64,000 bases of DNA from an uncultured Collinsella sp. (GCA_958421275.1 CATZLI010000004.1:186001-250000), one strand, 5' to 3'. Shown: positions 42,470-51,951, numbered from the stretch's first letter. The notes: generated by a model not told the origin, from the sequence alone. Numbers and translations are program-made.

Positions 42470-42495
42470 GTCTCCCCGTCCCAAAAAGACTGGTC

Positions 42496-44940
42496 TTAGG
42501 CGTGGTCGCGCCAGCTGCGGACGCGCTGCTTCATGCCCCCTATGTCGAGCACGCCTTCGGCGAAGCCCTTGCGCACGAGCTCTTCGGGAACAAACTCGTC
42601 GTAGCGATCAAAATAAGGCACCTCGCCGGGATAGACGAGCTCGATGGGATCGAAGTCCTTCTCGGCCTCGGCGGCGAGCACCTCAAAGAACGTCTCTTCG
42701 TCGGCCTTCATCTTAAACTGCATAAAGTACGGGCGTGAAGGGTCGAGTCCGCGAAGGCCCAGCTCCGCGGCACATTTAATCTTGAGCATGCGCTCGAGCG
42801 CCAAAAAGGCGTAGCTTCCCAACCAGGGGAAGAGCACCCAGGTGTCGCCGCCCAGGTTAATGAGCGGCTTGGTTCCCGCGCCCGAAATCTCGGCCGTATG
42901 GCGAGCCTGCGCCAAGCGGGCCCGCGCGTTACCCATAAGGTACGGATACGCGGCATGTTCGTTGAGCGCTTTACGCATGCGCTCGAGCACATGCGTGTTG
43001 ATGTCGCCGGGGCAATCGCCAAAGTAAGCCGGCACACGGCCCTTGACCTGAGTGGCAAAGACGGTGTGGCGCTTCCAGTCCACTTCCTCGACAATCCAGC
43101 AGTGTCCGGCGATGGCGATGCGTTCACCGGGCGGTGGCGGGTTGACGATCGTGCCCAATTCGGTCGACTCGCTCCGGACGGTGAACTCCTCGTTTTCCTG
43201 GAACACGGCGTAGAACTTAAAGTTGTTGATGATGCGCTCGCCCGCGAGGCCCACGATGAGCCCGCCGCTCTCGGTGACCTGGATGTGGTCGATCTTAATG
43301 AGGTGACGCAGCAGTATGCGATAGTCATCGGCCGAGATGCGATGGAAATAGCTGAGTGTGAGCACGCGTTGGGCAAGCTCTGCCGGCGTGAGCTCTCCGG
43401 TGCTGGCAAGCGTCGACATAGTCTGGTGGTAGAGCAGGCTGTAGGGGAGTCGATCGAGCTCGGGCGGCTCGACCCACTTTTCCTCGCGATAGAGTTGTAC
43501 GAGCGCGATGCCCTGCAAGAGCTTCCACGGAATGGTCTCGGGCATCATCGTGCGCGGCTCGGGCTCTTCCTCGCGCATGACAAACCACATCTCGGGCGGA
43601 AGATCGCGGCGTCCCGTGCGGCCCATTCGCTGCAAAAAGGAGCTGACGGTAAACGGCGCGTCGATCTGGAAGGCACGCTCCAAGCGGCCGATATCGATAC
43701 CGAGCTCCAGCGTAGAGGTGGTGACGGTTGTCTGTGCCTGCTCCTCATCGCGCATGAGCTCTTCTGCCGTCTCGCGCAGCGATGCCGAAAGATTACCGTG
43801 GTGGATGAGGAAGCGGTCGGGCTCGTGCTGGCTCTCGCAGTAGCTACGCAGCATGGAGCATACGGCCTCTGCCTCCTCGCGCGAGTTGGCAAAGACCAGG
43901 CACTTGCGCCCGCGGGTGTGTTCGAAGATATAGCCCATACCGGGGTCGGCGTTGTCGGGCGCCGTGTCGGTGGGGTTGAGAAGCGCCTGCTTGGTCGCTC
44001 GTGGGATGTCGACTTCGCCCTCGGGGGCCGAGGAAGTTTGGCGGTCCTTGGGAGCGGCCTTGCCCCGTGCCCGCTCACGACGTTGACGGCGCTCCTCTTG
44101 TGTGAGCTGTCCGCTGTGACGCATGTCTTGGGCGCCGGCGGGCAGTGCCGCGGATGCCGCCGCCTCGATACGCTCGCACGCAAGCACTTCGGCCTCTTGA
44201 GGACCCGTGCTCTCGAATCCCCGCTGCTGTGCCTGGGGACCCGAGTTGTAGAAGTGCTCCATGGAGATGCGCCACACGCGGCGCGGTTCTTCAAAGCGGG
44301 GGATAACACAGTCGCGCCCCGTTCCCTGTGAGAGAAAAGCGCCCGTGCGCTCGGGGTCGCCGATGGTGGCAGAAAGGCCAATGCGTCGAGGCTGCACGCC
44401 GGCCATGCGCGAGAGCCGCTCGATAAGGCAGAGCGTCTGCCCGCCACGGTCGCCGCGCATGAGCGAATGGACCTCGTCGATGACCACGTAGCGCAGGTCG
44501 CAAAACATGCGCGGGATCGCCATGTGCTTATGGATTAAGAGCGCTTCGAGTGACTCGGGCGTAATCTGCAAGATGCCGCTCGGTTTTTTGATGAGCTTAG
44601 CCTTGTGCGACTGCGAGACATCGCCATGCCAGTGCCAGACAGGGATATCGGCCTCTTCGCAGAGGTCGTTGAGACGGACGAACTGATCATTGATGAGCGC
44701 CTTGAGGGGGCCGATGTAGAGGGCGCCCACGCTTGCGGGCGGGTTTTCCCAAAACTCGGTCAGGATGGGAAAGAAGGCTGCCTCGGTTTTGCCGGAAGCC
44801 GTGGATGCCGTCAGGAGCACATTATCTTGCGTGTTAAAGATGGCGTCTGCCGCTGCAACCTGGATAGAGCGCAGACTCTCCCAATCGTGGGAGTAGATGA
44901 AGTCTTGGATAAACGGAGCATATCTGTCAAAGGCGTTCAC
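42496..44940 (-). CDS. Lhr-like DEAD/DEAH helicase of the TerB/ATPase operon
   Basis: 814 residues from GTG 44940, which follows GAGGAGG. Helicase motifs are TASTASGKTEAAF (I), VVIDEVHSLMRGDRGGQ (II), LSATIGDPERT (III) and QRMGRTGRRD (VI), as in Lhr-type enzymes. A low-complexity insertion (about residues 270-330) lies between the two RecA lobes. Lhr-like helicases (BrxHI) stand beside BrxD ATPases in type 2 BREX. It is the last of three same-strand genes, 116 bases after the ATPase with a hairpin between them, so expression may be attenuated. A defence or repair role is inferred from the neighbours. Confidence 0.85.
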   Translation of the reverse strand: MNAFDRYAPFIQDFIYSHDWESLRSIQVAAADAIFNTQDNVLLTASTASGKTEAAFFPILTEFWENPPASVGALYIGPLKALINDQFVRLNDLCEEADIPVWHWHGDVSQSHKAKLIKKPSGILQITPESLEALLIHKHMAIPRMFCDLRYVVIDEVHSLMRGDRGGQTLCLIERLSRMAGVQPRRIGLSATIGDPERTGAFLSQGTGRDCVIPRFEEPRRVWRISMEHFYNSGPQAQQRGFESTGPQEAEVLACERIEAAASAALPAGAQDMRHSGQLTQEERRQRRERARGKAAPKDRQTSSAPEGEVDIPRATKQALLNPTDTAPDNADPGMGYIFEHTRGRKCLVFANSREEAEAVCSMLRSYCESQHEPDRFLIHHGNLSASLRETAEELMRDEEQAQTTVTTSTLELGIDIGRLERAFQIDAPFTVSSFLQRMGRTGRRDLPPEMWFVMREEEPEPRTMMPETIPWKLLQGIALVQLYREEKWVEPPELDRLPYSLLYHQTMSTLASTGELTPAELAQRVLTLSYFHRISADDYRILLRHLIKIDHIQVTESGGLIVGLAGERIINNFKFYAVFQENEEFTVRSESTELGTIVNPPPPGERIAIAGHCWIVEEVDWKRHTVFATQVKGRVPAYFGDCPGDINTHVLERMRKALNEHAAYPYLMGNARARLAQARHTAEISGAGTKPLINLGGDTWVLFPWLGSYAFLALERMLKIKCAAELGLRGLDPSRPYFMQFKMKADEETFFEVLAAEAEKDFDPIELVYPGEVPYFDRYDEFVPEELVRKGFAEGVLDIGGMKQRVRSWRDHA

Positions 44941-45021
44941 TGGGCCTCCTCTCAAAAACGAATCTCTCAACGCGGCTGGCAACGGCTTGCTGCATTGCTG
45001 CTTCAACGTTTGCCCAGATAA

Positions 45022-45058
45022 AACCTGCCAAAATAAACCTGTCCCTTTTTGGCAGGTT
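45022..45058 (-). terminator. Hairpin overlapping the ATPase stop codon
   Basis: AACCTGCCAAAA and TTTTGGCAGGTT are perfect 12-base complements around a 13-base loop. On the minus strand the hairpin starts inside the ATPase stop codon and runs into TTTTATC. It could reduce transcription into the helicase gene. Confidence 0.65.
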
Positions 45059-46361
45059 AGATGGTGAATTCGGCGAAGTTGCGGTCACCGTCTGCAGCGC
45101 CGGTGTCGCCTGTTGCGGCTGCCGGCGCCAGCGCGTCGCCGCCGACGCTTTGCAGCAGCTCCGCCACATTTGCATCGGGGTTCTGACACAGGATATCGAG
45201 CAGCTCGATAAAGTCACGGATGACCTCACGCGGCGTTAAGTGCGTATCGGCTCCCACGCGGCCAAACTCAATCTTGAGAAAGTCCACCAAGTCGTTCTCG
45301 GTAAGCGTGGGCGTCCAGCCAAAGTAGCCGGCATGGATCTGCATGAGTTTTTCGATGAGCACCAGCAGTTCCTCATAGGTGAGTGGCTGCAGGCGGATGA
45401 TGGGCGCGAGCATGTCCTTAAGGTCCTCGCGCGCAAAGCGGCCCTGAGCGAGTCGGCTGCGCAGGGCTTCGTAGGAGAACACGCCGCGGCGGCGGTCTTC
45501 GATGGAGGTTGGCGTGCCTCCCATGATCATGCCCAGGTACTGCGCTTTGCCCTGGAGCGTGTCGTTGTACATGGTCAAGATCTTCTCGTAGTTGTATTGG
45601 CGCGTGATCGCGTTGGGAATCTTGTACAGATTCACGAGCTCGTCGATGAGCACCAGCATGCCCTTGTAGCCGCTGCAGACCAAAAAGCGCGCAATGAGCT
45701 TAACGTAGTCGTACCAGTCGTCATCACTGATGATGGTCGAGGAGCCCAGCTCGGCGCGTGCCTCACTCTTGGTGCGGTACTCGCCGCGAATCCATTTGGT
45801 CACGCGGCTCATGGCTTCTTCGTCGCCCTCGGATACTGCCGCGCGGTAGCGGCGGAGCATGCGGGCGAAGTCGAAGCCGTGGACCATTTCCTCGAGCGGG
45901 GCCAGTTGGGCATTGACGGCAGACTCATCGGCATCGGAACACGAGGCGACCCAGCGATCCAGGATAAGGTTGAGCGCACCGCCCTCGGGGCGCGTTTTAG
46001 TCGATATGTTGCGGATGAGCTCACGGTAGGTGGCAAGGCCCTGTCCCTGGCCGCCCTGCAGGCGGCGCTCAGGGGATAGGTCGGCATCGGCGACGACGAA
46101 TCCCTCACCCATGGCGTGCGTGCGGATGGTCTGGAGCAAAAAGCTCTTGCCGGTTCCGTAGCGACCGACCAGAAAGCGGAAGCTCGCGCCGCCGTCGGCG
46201 ATGAGACTCAGGTCGGTGAGCAGGGCGCGGATCTCTACCTCGCGCCCTACGGTGATGTAGGGAAGGCCGATGCGCGGGACCACGCCGCCCTTGAGCGAGT
46301 TGAGAATGACGGCGGCGACGCGCTTGGGCACACGGGGTGCTGCGGATGTGGTATCACTCAT
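45057..46361 (-). CDS. BREX-type ATP-binding protein (DUF2791, BrxD-like)
   Basis: 434 residues of a P-loop ATPase: Walker A in VGRYGTGKSFLL, Walker B in MLVLIDELVNLYK, and GMIMGGTPTSIEDRRRG downstream. The domain is the BREX system ATP-binding domain (DUF2791) seen in BrxD. The start codon overlaps the end of the TerB gene by eight bases, so translation is coupled. With the Lhr-like helicase it reproduces the BrxD-BrxHI pair of type 2 BREX, but the methyltransferase, PglZ and PglW are absent here. The Ala-rich tail after about residue 400 is variable-looking. Confidence 0.85.
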   Translation of the reverse strand: MSDTTSAAPRVPKRVAAVILNSLKGGVVPRIGLPYITVGREVEIRALLTDLSLIADGGASFRFLVGRYGTGKSFLLQTIRTHAMGEGFVVADADLSPERRLQGGQGQGLATYRELIRNISTKTRPEGGALNLILDRWVASCSDADESAVNAQLAPLEEMVHGFDFARMLRRYRAAVSEGDEEAMSRVTKWIRGEYRTKSEARAELGSSTIISDDDWYDYVKLIARFLVCSGYKGMLVLIDELVNLYKIPNAITRQYNYEKILTMYNDTLQGKAQYLGMIMGGTPTSIEDRRRGVFSYEALRSRLAQGRFAREDLKDMLAPIIRLQPLTYEELLVLIEKLMQIHAGYFGWTPTLTENDLVDFLKIEFGRVGADTHLTPREVIRDFIELLDILCQNPDANVAELLQSVGGDALAPAAATGDTGAADGDRNFAEFTI

Positions 46362-48114
46362 GGTCTAGGTATCCTCTCACGTCTGCTTCGTAATCCTCGA
46401 TAATTTGCGGTCCTGCCGCGCTAAATTCAATTACGGTGTCTCCCACCAGGTCAAAGAGCGCCTCGTTGATGCTGTCGACGAGCATGTCCTCGCTCTGCCC
46501 CGATTGCACTACCGCCGATTCCGCCTGTACTGCGTTGTGCTCGAGCAGCGCGCGGAGATAGGCGTCTGCGGCAGGCGTGAGTTCGTTCGTGGCGTCAGCG
46601 GGCGCAACAGCTGCGAACGCGGGCGTCGGCGCGAGAAGCGGTGCCACGACACCAAACTGTTCGGTGGATATGGTTGGCTCGTCGGTCTCGTCCTGCCGAA
46701 TGGGTGCCGCGACCGCCTCGACAATCGCGTCGGCTACGGGCTCGGCTTCCGGTTGCCATGAGTCCGCTGCCTCGGCTTCCACAGGTGCGCCGTCCTCGCG
46801 TTCCTCATCAATCAAAAGCGCCTCACGCGTTTGTGCGGCGGCGTTCCGAATGTGCCCCAGCTGGCTCAAATCGATATCGATCTTGACGGGCTGATGTGCG
46901 GCATCCCATGAAAGCCATGACACGATCTCGTCATCGATGATCTTGGCCAGATATCTGGGGACCTTCTCCTCCTTCAGGGGATAGGTGGGGTCTAGGGCCA
47001 GGCGCAGGCGTTGGTCGCAGGCGCGCATCATTTCACCGAGCTTGCTGCTCTTTTGCCTGCTGCCATGGATGCGCATGCATTCCCAAAAGCCGTTTTGACA
47101 ACGGTAAATATGGATGGGGTCCAGACGGTATTCGCAGTCCTCGTGGCGATTAGGCGCAAAGAACACAGCCGAGGCAAACATGGTATAGGGCATGGCCGTC
47201 TCCTCCCCAAACAAGCTCGCCACGATACCGGTCTTTCGGTGCGTGTCATAGTAGCGCGCCATACGGACATACACGGCACATACCACGTGGCGCAGGTCGC
47301 GATGGTGGGAACGGTCGAGCCGTGAGTTATTCAGGTTGTACGTGGAGAGGGCGTTTATAGCGGTCATGAGTCGCTCCTCGCCTGCCTCGTCGGGCGGAAG
47401 GGGGAGCGTGGGCTCGGAGGTTTTGCGACGCTTGGGGGCTTGGGCCGACGGTGCCGGTGCAGGCGAGAGGTCTCGCGCTGCGCGGCGCAGCTCGATGAGG
47501 GCGTTGTCGAATGCGACGGTTTTAGAGTCGCGAAGCAGCTCGGGGTTGAGCCCGTGGAAAACGGCGTAATCTTGCAACCACACGCGTGCAAACCGGTCGA
47601 TGCCGGGCTCGAAGGCACGATAGGCATCCCAAAAGGCCTTGATCTTGTTAAAGCCATCGAGCGGGTCATCAACGCCAATGCTGCAGATCAGCTCATAGAG
47701 GTACAGGAAGGCAAAGGACGTAGACGTTTCCTCGACGGTTCCGCGGCGCACTTGGGCGCGCCAGGTAAAGTACCCGCGCAGCTGGCGATCGCTCATAGCG
47801 TTGTAGGTTGGGAAGTACGACTTGAACGTACCGTTATAGGGGCAATCGTCCTCAAAATCGGCCATCAGCAGGCCTTGGCGGTAGAAAAGCTCGGCTTCCG
47901 AAAGCCAACGGTCCGCGCCGCCCTTTGGGTCTTCTTGCCAACGCGATATCTCACGCATCTTGCGGTATTGGTCGGGGAGGAAGTTCTGCATCTGTCGGCC
48001 GGTCTTGAGAATCGGCTCGTCTGCGTAGACCTCATGTGAGAAACGGGCGGACTGATGGGTCCGGGCCTCGGCCATAATGCGCTCGATGAGCATCTTGATG
48101 TCCTGGTCGGCCAC
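46354..48114 (-). CDS. TerB-N/TerB-C domain protein
   Basis: 586 residues from GTG 48114, preceded by AGGAGAGGCG. The N-terminal 220 residues match the TerB_N type (YRKMREISRWQEDPKGGADR, FYRQGLLMADFEDDCPYNG, FLYLYELICSIG). A middle helical region follows. After an Ala/Glu-rich linker (about residues 430-500) the C-terminus matches TerB_C (LTPAADAYLRALLEHNAVQA, DTVIEFSAAGPQIIEDYEADV). TerB-related domains occur in tellurite-resistance and phage-defence contexts. It is the first gene of a tight three-gene operon with an ATPase and a helicase. How it acts is unknown. Confidence 0.82.
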   Translation of the reverse strand: MADQDIKMLIERIMAEARTHQSARFSHEVYADEPILKTGRQMQNFLPDQYRKMREISRWQEDPKGGADRWLSEAELFYRQGLLMADFEDDCPYNGTFKSYFPTYNAMSDRQLRGYFTWRAQVRRGTVEETSTSFAFLYLYELICSIGVDDPLDGFNKIKAFWDAYRAFEPGIDRFARVWLQDYAVFHGLNPELLRDSKTVAFDNALIELRRAARDLSPAPAPSAQAPKRRKTSEPTLPLPPDEAGEERLMTAINALSTYNLNNSRLDRSHHRDLRHVVCAVYVRMARYYDTHRKTGIVASLFGEETAMPYTMFASAVFFAPNRHEDCEYRLDPIHIYRCQNGFWECMRIHGSRQKSSKLGEMMRACDQRLRLALDPTYPLKEEKVPRYLAKIIDDEIVSWLSWDAAHQPVKIDIDLSQLGHIRNAAAQTREALLIDEEREDGAPVEAEAADSWQPEAEPVADAIVEAVAAPIRQDETDEPTISTEQFGVVAPLLAPTPAFAAVAPADATNELTPAADAYLRALLEHNAVQAESAVVQSGQSEDMLVDSINEALFDLVGDTVIEFSAAGPQIIEDYEADVRGYLDHE

Positions 48115-48202
48115 CGCCTCTCCTCTCCTAACGCAGCTTCGGTGACCTCATATCATAGCACAGCATCAAACAGGTGTTCGAGATACTGCTGCGTAGATAG
48201 AT

Positions 48203-48919
48203 TTAGAACAGGAGGGCGTAGATGACGGCGATGACGACGGAGGGAAGCATATTGGCCGTACGGAAGGCCTGAGGACGGATGAGGTTGACGCCGACGCAGA
48301 AGATGAGCATGGAGCCTACGAGCGAAAGGCTGTTGAGGGCCGCTGTGGTCATGATGGGGGAGAGCGCGCCGGCAAACAACGTGATCGTCCCCTGGAACAC
48401 GGCGACGGGCAGGGCCGAGAAGATGCAGCCGCGGCCAAGCGAGGCCGTCATGGTGCAGACGATGATGCAGTCCAGTGCGCCCTTGAGGGCAAGCGTTGAC
48501 CAGTCGCCGAGCAGGCCGTCCTGGATCGATCCCACAATGGCCATGGCGCCAATGCACACGGTGAGTGAAGTCGAGACAAAAGCGTTGGTGAACTCGTTAT
48601 CGCCCTCACTGCCAGTCTTGCGCTTGAGCCATTCGCCAAGGTTCTCGATGGCGGCTTCCAAGTTGACGGCCTCGCCGATGAGCGAACCGACCGCAAATGA
48701 GACGATGAGCATGGTGGTACCGGTGGTCGCCAGCGCCTTCCCATCGATAAGGAGCATCTTTTGCATGGTGCCGCCAAGGCCGATAAACAGGACGCACAGC
48801 CCCGATGCTTTCATGAGCGTGTCTTGGATGCGCGGTGTAATGAAGCGGCCGCCCGCTAATCCCAAAAGACCGCCCGCAATCAAAAGCACAACGTTGATGA
48901 TTGTTCCCAAGCCCGGCAT
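48203..48919 (-). CDS. DUF554 family membrane protein
   Basis: 238 residues with seven or more hydrophobic helices. Family segments include GTIINVVLLIAGGLLGLAGGR, GLCVLFIGLGGTMQ and VGSIQDGLLGDWSTLALKGALD. The start at 48919 follows GGGAGGG; the longer frame has no ribosome site. DUF554 (YqgA/YdfK) proteins are possible transporters of unknown substrate. It is a separate unit between the TerB operon and the surface-protein operon. Confidence 0.88.
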   Translation of the reverse strand: MPGLGTIINVVLLIAGGLLGLAGGRFITPRIQDTLMKASGLCVLFIGLGGTMQKMLLIDGKALATTGTTMLIVSFAVGSLIGEAVNLEAAIENLGEWLKRKTGSEGDNEFTNAFVSTSLTVCIGAMAIVGSIQDGLLGDWSTLALKGALDCIIVCTMTASLGRGCIFSALPVAVFQGTITLFAGALSPIMTTAALNSLSLVGSMLIFCVGVNLIRPQAFRTANMLPSVVIAVIYALLF

Positions 48920-49037
48920 GAGCCCTCCCGTATTGATGCCAACGTGGCAATCGTAGCAGAGTGGAATGCGAGGTACATCGCGACTCATCTAATACGTTAT
49001 ATAAGTGGCATTAGCAACGACGCGCAGCATTTAAGTC

Positions 49038-50468
49038 TCAGGTGGTTGTCGGGACATAGGGATAGTATTCAAAGCGCAGTGTCATAAGCCGCTGTGGGGA
49101 TTCAATAGCCGCGGCAATGATATTGGCATCGCGGGCACGATCAAACCCTTCGAGTTCGATCTGATACGAGACGTCTTGCATAATGTCCAGACGTCGCCAG
49201 GCTAGGAGTGTGTCACCATCGAATTCTAAGGTCTTGCCTCCGTCTGGAGCAACGGCGTATAAACGCAGCTTGGCGGTGGTTGCAGGGTCGACAACCGTGA
49301 CCTTTTTAATTTCGTTTCGAGTATTCTTGGCGCCCAACAAGGTGAGCAGTGTTGGGGCCACGACCTCGCCCGATGGCAAAAAGACGACTTCGATGGATTC
49401 AGGAAATGCGATGATGGCTGACTTGCGGACGGGCTGATTGGCGGCGGCAACTTCGATGTTCGCAGCGTCGACGACCTCTGTGTGGTCGAGCGCGGCAAGC
49501 ACGCAGCAGTTGCCTTCATCGATCTCTTGAGGATCAGCAAGCCCCAGACTGTCCGCGAACTCGTGATCGTTTGGATCGGCAGCGGGCTCATTCGGCGCTT
49601 CGAAAGAAGCTGGGACGCTGTTTGTCGGCGACGGCGTGTCGCCCGCACCTGCTTCTTTGTCCGCGCTCTCTTCTTGTATGGTTGCGTTGATGGGTTCGTC
49701 GTTTGGGGGGAGCGTCTTGGCGTCAAACGCGGAGGGGAGAATTCCGATGGCTCCGGATCCGTTCCACTCCATTTCGAGAAGCGCCGGGTCGGCAAGAATG
49801 CGTTGCCTGCTTTGCGCGCGGGCATCGATTTCAATAGGGCCTGCCTCTATCCCTCGTGTAAGGCTGAGTGATCCGGCTGGCTTCTCGAAATGAGCGTCTG
49901 TGTCTTTGGTACTGACGGCGTAGAACAGCAGGGACGCTTCTCCCGCCGCGATGGCATCGGTACCGGCTTTGGTCAGCCGCAACGATGCCGTGAATGAGAG
50001 GGTGGGCTGCGTGTCGTCTGCATTCGCGGCGGCGCAGCCCAGACATATACCGCCTCCTTTCTCGAAAAACGTACCGTCGAAGGCGACCTTCGCTCCGTTC
50101 GCCGAGTCATCGACCGAAGCGATGTCGATGCGCAGCTCTAAATTGCATGGATCGCCATCTGCATCGAGCACAACCGAGCGCCACGTGCAGACGGCGCACC
50201 CCGCCTGGGAGCCGTTTGCCTTGTTCGAACGATTGATATCCACGACTATCGAGCCGTCCGTATTACGACGAAGGCATCCCGAGGTTGAGATTGCGGCCTG
50301 TGCGATCGAAAAACGCTTGCACGCAATGGCGCTCGACGGATTTGGTGCGGAGCTTAGGGCCGCTGGTAAGGAGTCTGCCATGACAGGAGTCGCCCAAGCG
50401 GCGACAGGCGTTCCGGTTGCGAGCGCGCCGCAGAGTGCGACGACGGGCAAAAGGTTCTTCGATGCCAT
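49038..50468 (-). CDS. Secreted uncharacterised protein, last gene of the surface cluster
   Basis: 476 residues. A signal peptide (LLPVVALCGALATGTPVAAWA) is followed by a Cys-containing region (AGCAVCTW, CLGCAA), a beta-rich middle, an acidic linker of low complexity (about residues 245-310) and a second beta-rich part ending FEYYPYVPTTT. No sorting signal is present, so it may be released or held by the sortase-anchored small protein encoded just before it (18-base gap). The family is not recognised. Confidence 0.72.
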   Translation of the reverse strand: MASKNLLPVVALCGALATGTPVAAWATPVMADSLPAALSSAPNPSSAIACKRFSIAQAAISTSGCLRRNTDGSIVVDINRSNKANGSQAGCAVCTWRSVVLDADGDPCNLELRIDIASVDDSANGAKVAFDGTFFEKGGGICLGCAAANADDTQPTLSFTASLRLTKAGTDAIAAGEASLLFYAVSTKDTDAHFEKPAGSLSLTRGIEAGPIEIDARAQSRQRILADPALLEMEWNGSGAIGILPSAFDAKTLPPNDEPINATIQEESADKEAGAGDTPSPTNSVPASFEAPNEPAADPNDHEFADSLGLADPQEIDEGNCCVLAALDHTEVVDAANIEVAAANQPVRKSAIIAFPESIEVVFLPSGEVVAPTLLTLLGAKNTRNEIKKVTVVDPATTAKLRLYAVAPDGGKTLEFDGDTLLAWRRLDIMQDVSYQIELEGFDRARDANIIAAAIESPQRLMTLRFEYYPYVPTTT

Positions 50469-50486
50469 GGGGTCTCCTTAGCTAAT

Positions 50487-50768
50487 TTAGTGCGGCCTGT
50501 TCATGTTTTGTTTCTGGCTGTGTTTGATGTGCAGACCGAGGCCGGCGGTTCCCGCGCCTGCTGCTGCGGCGCCTGCTGCCAAGAGCCATCGTTTGTCGCC
50601 TGTCTGCGCCAACGGTTCCTCGCGGTCGCTGCGGTCGAGCTCCGAGAGGTCGACCGTCACTTGCGTGGCGGCCTGCGCCTGTTCTTGCTGGGCAAAGGCC
50701 ATGGCTGGCCCAAACGCTAGGATGCTGACGGCGGCGGCCAGGGCGACGGCCTTATGCCGTGTGCGCAC
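50487..50768 (-). CDS. Small LAxTG sortase-anchored protein
   Basis: 93 residues from GTG 50768, which overlaps the upstream gene by 17 bases; an ATG at 50798 is an alternative start. A signal peptide (AVALAAAVSILAFGPAMAFA) is followed by only about 30 residues of mature chain, then LAQTGD, a hydrophobic Ala/Gly helix and a basic tail. The sorting signal matches the class E sortase motif LAxTG. Its shortness suggests it acts as a wall anchor for a partner protein, by analogy with minimal pilus or adhesin anchors. Confidence 0.75.
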   Translation of the reverse strand: MRTRHKAVALAAAVSILAFGPAMAFAQQEQAQAATQVTVDLSELDRSDREEPLAQTGDKRWLLAAGAAAAGAGTAGLGLHIKHSQKQNMNRPH

Positions 50769-51351
50769 CGGGCTCGACCGTCCAGGTGATCGTTGCAACC
50801 TGATCGCCTTCGCCGGTTACGCGGAAGATGTCGCGCGTGACGCGGGCGACGTTTCCGCTTGTCTTGAGCTTAATTTTGTCCGTGCCGCCGGCAATGCCCT
50901 GGTAGCCCATGTCGAAGGCTGCGTTCTTGGAAAGATCGAGGCCCGTCTCCTGCATTGCGGCGCTGGCGTTCTGGAGTGCGCCGTCGGGGCCGACCTTAAA
51001 GTCGATGGAGTTCTGTGCGGTTCCGGCTTTGGCGTCGGCAGCAATGGTCCAGGTGCTCATGGCGTCGATCTTCATGTTGGTGACATGGATGCCGTAGGCC
51101 GAATGATTGTCGATGGTGGTCGCGTCTTCTGAGGGGCCCTGAAGCGTGCCGTCGGCCTTGGCGACGAAGGGAATAACCGTCGGAACTTTGAACTCAACGT
51201 TGTCGATCTCGGTCCTGACCATTACTTTCGTGGTTCCAACGCGCCCGGCCGCCATAGCTGGCGTCGGGGCGGCGCCCATTGCGAGCGCGAGCGCGAGCCC
51301 CGCGCCCACGACGAGCGCTCTGGCTCCGTTCATGTTCCTGGTGATGTCCAT
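50752..51351 (-). CDS. Secreted beta-rich surface protein
   Basis: 199 residues. A signal peptide (ALVVGAGLALALAMGAAPTPAMA) precedes a beta-rich domain of about 165 residues with EFKVPTVIPFVAKADGTLQG and ends in ATITWTVEPGAHTA. This pattern is like secreted fibre or WxL-type structural proteins: a repeated-strand domain with no wall anchor of its own. It overlaps the following small anchored protein gene, so the two are translationally coupled. Its exact role is unknown. Confidence 0.72.
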   Translation of the reverse strand: MDITRNMNGARALVVGAGLALALAMGAAPTPAMAAGRVGTTKVMVRTEIDNVEFKVPTVIPFVAKADGTLQGPSEDATTIDNHSAYGIHVTNMKIDAMSTWTIAADAKAGTAQNSIDFKVGPDGALQNASAAMQETGLDLSKNAAFDMGYQGIAGGTDKIKLKTSGNVARVTRDIFRVTGEGDQVATITWTVEPGAHTA

Positions 51352-51441
51352 GGTCGTTCCTTTCTATTCGCCGCGGGCCGTCCCCGCGATGATTGGACGA
51401 ATGCTGGTGAATTGCGTGCGGTGCCGCGTCGGCCGGAAAAG

Positions 51442-51951
51442 CTAGTTCTCGGCTTGCTCAACCCGCACCTTGACACGTGTCGGATTGCCGTGGCTGTCGA
51501 GGGTCTTGGCATCGAGTGCCTGGATCTCGATGTACGCCTCGCCTTCTTTGATGTCGCCGGCGGGGCACGTTTCGATTGTCTTGCCGGTCTCGACCACACC
51601 GGATTCGTACATGGTCTCGTCGTTTTGGATGACGCGGAATCGCTGGGGAAATTTATTGTCTTGGACGTTTTGCACGTTGACGCGCAGCTTGCCGTCCTCC
51701 TGCAGCTGAGCGACCGGTGCGACCGAAATCGTCATCATGTTGTCGCGGACTATGGCGTCGAGCTCATCTTGGATTTCCTGACGCGTTTTGCCCTCGGCCG
51801 TCGTAACCGAAGCGCCCGCCTCGGGTACGGGCTGCGACTGCCAAGCGTATAGTCCTACGGCGACAAGGGCACAGACGATGGCCAAGCAGGCAACGATGAG
51901 CTTCTTGCGACGACCCAGGCCTGCAAAGTGGGGTGGCTTCTTCGCGCTCAT
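51442..51951 (-). CDS. Membrane-anchored extracytoplasmic protein of the surface cluster
   Basis: 169 residues. A basic N-terminus (GLGRRKKLI) and one membrane helix (VACLAIVCALVAVGLYAW) leave about 130 residues outside, with beta-sandwich-like strands (LRVNVQNVQDNKFPQRFRV, then AYIEIQALDAKT). No cleavage site is obvious, so it is probably a bitopic membrane protein. The ATG overlaps the end of the upstream 98-residue gene by four bases (ATGA). Confidence 0.72.
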   Translation of the reverse strand: MSAKKPPHFAGLGRRKKLIVACLAIVCALVAVGLYAWQSQPVPEAGASVTTAEGKTRQEIQDELDAIVRDNMMTISVAPVAQLQEDGKLRVNVQNVQDNKFPQRFRVIQNDETMYESGVVETGKTIETCPAGDIKEGEAYIEIQALDAKTLDSHGNPTRVKVRVEQAEN

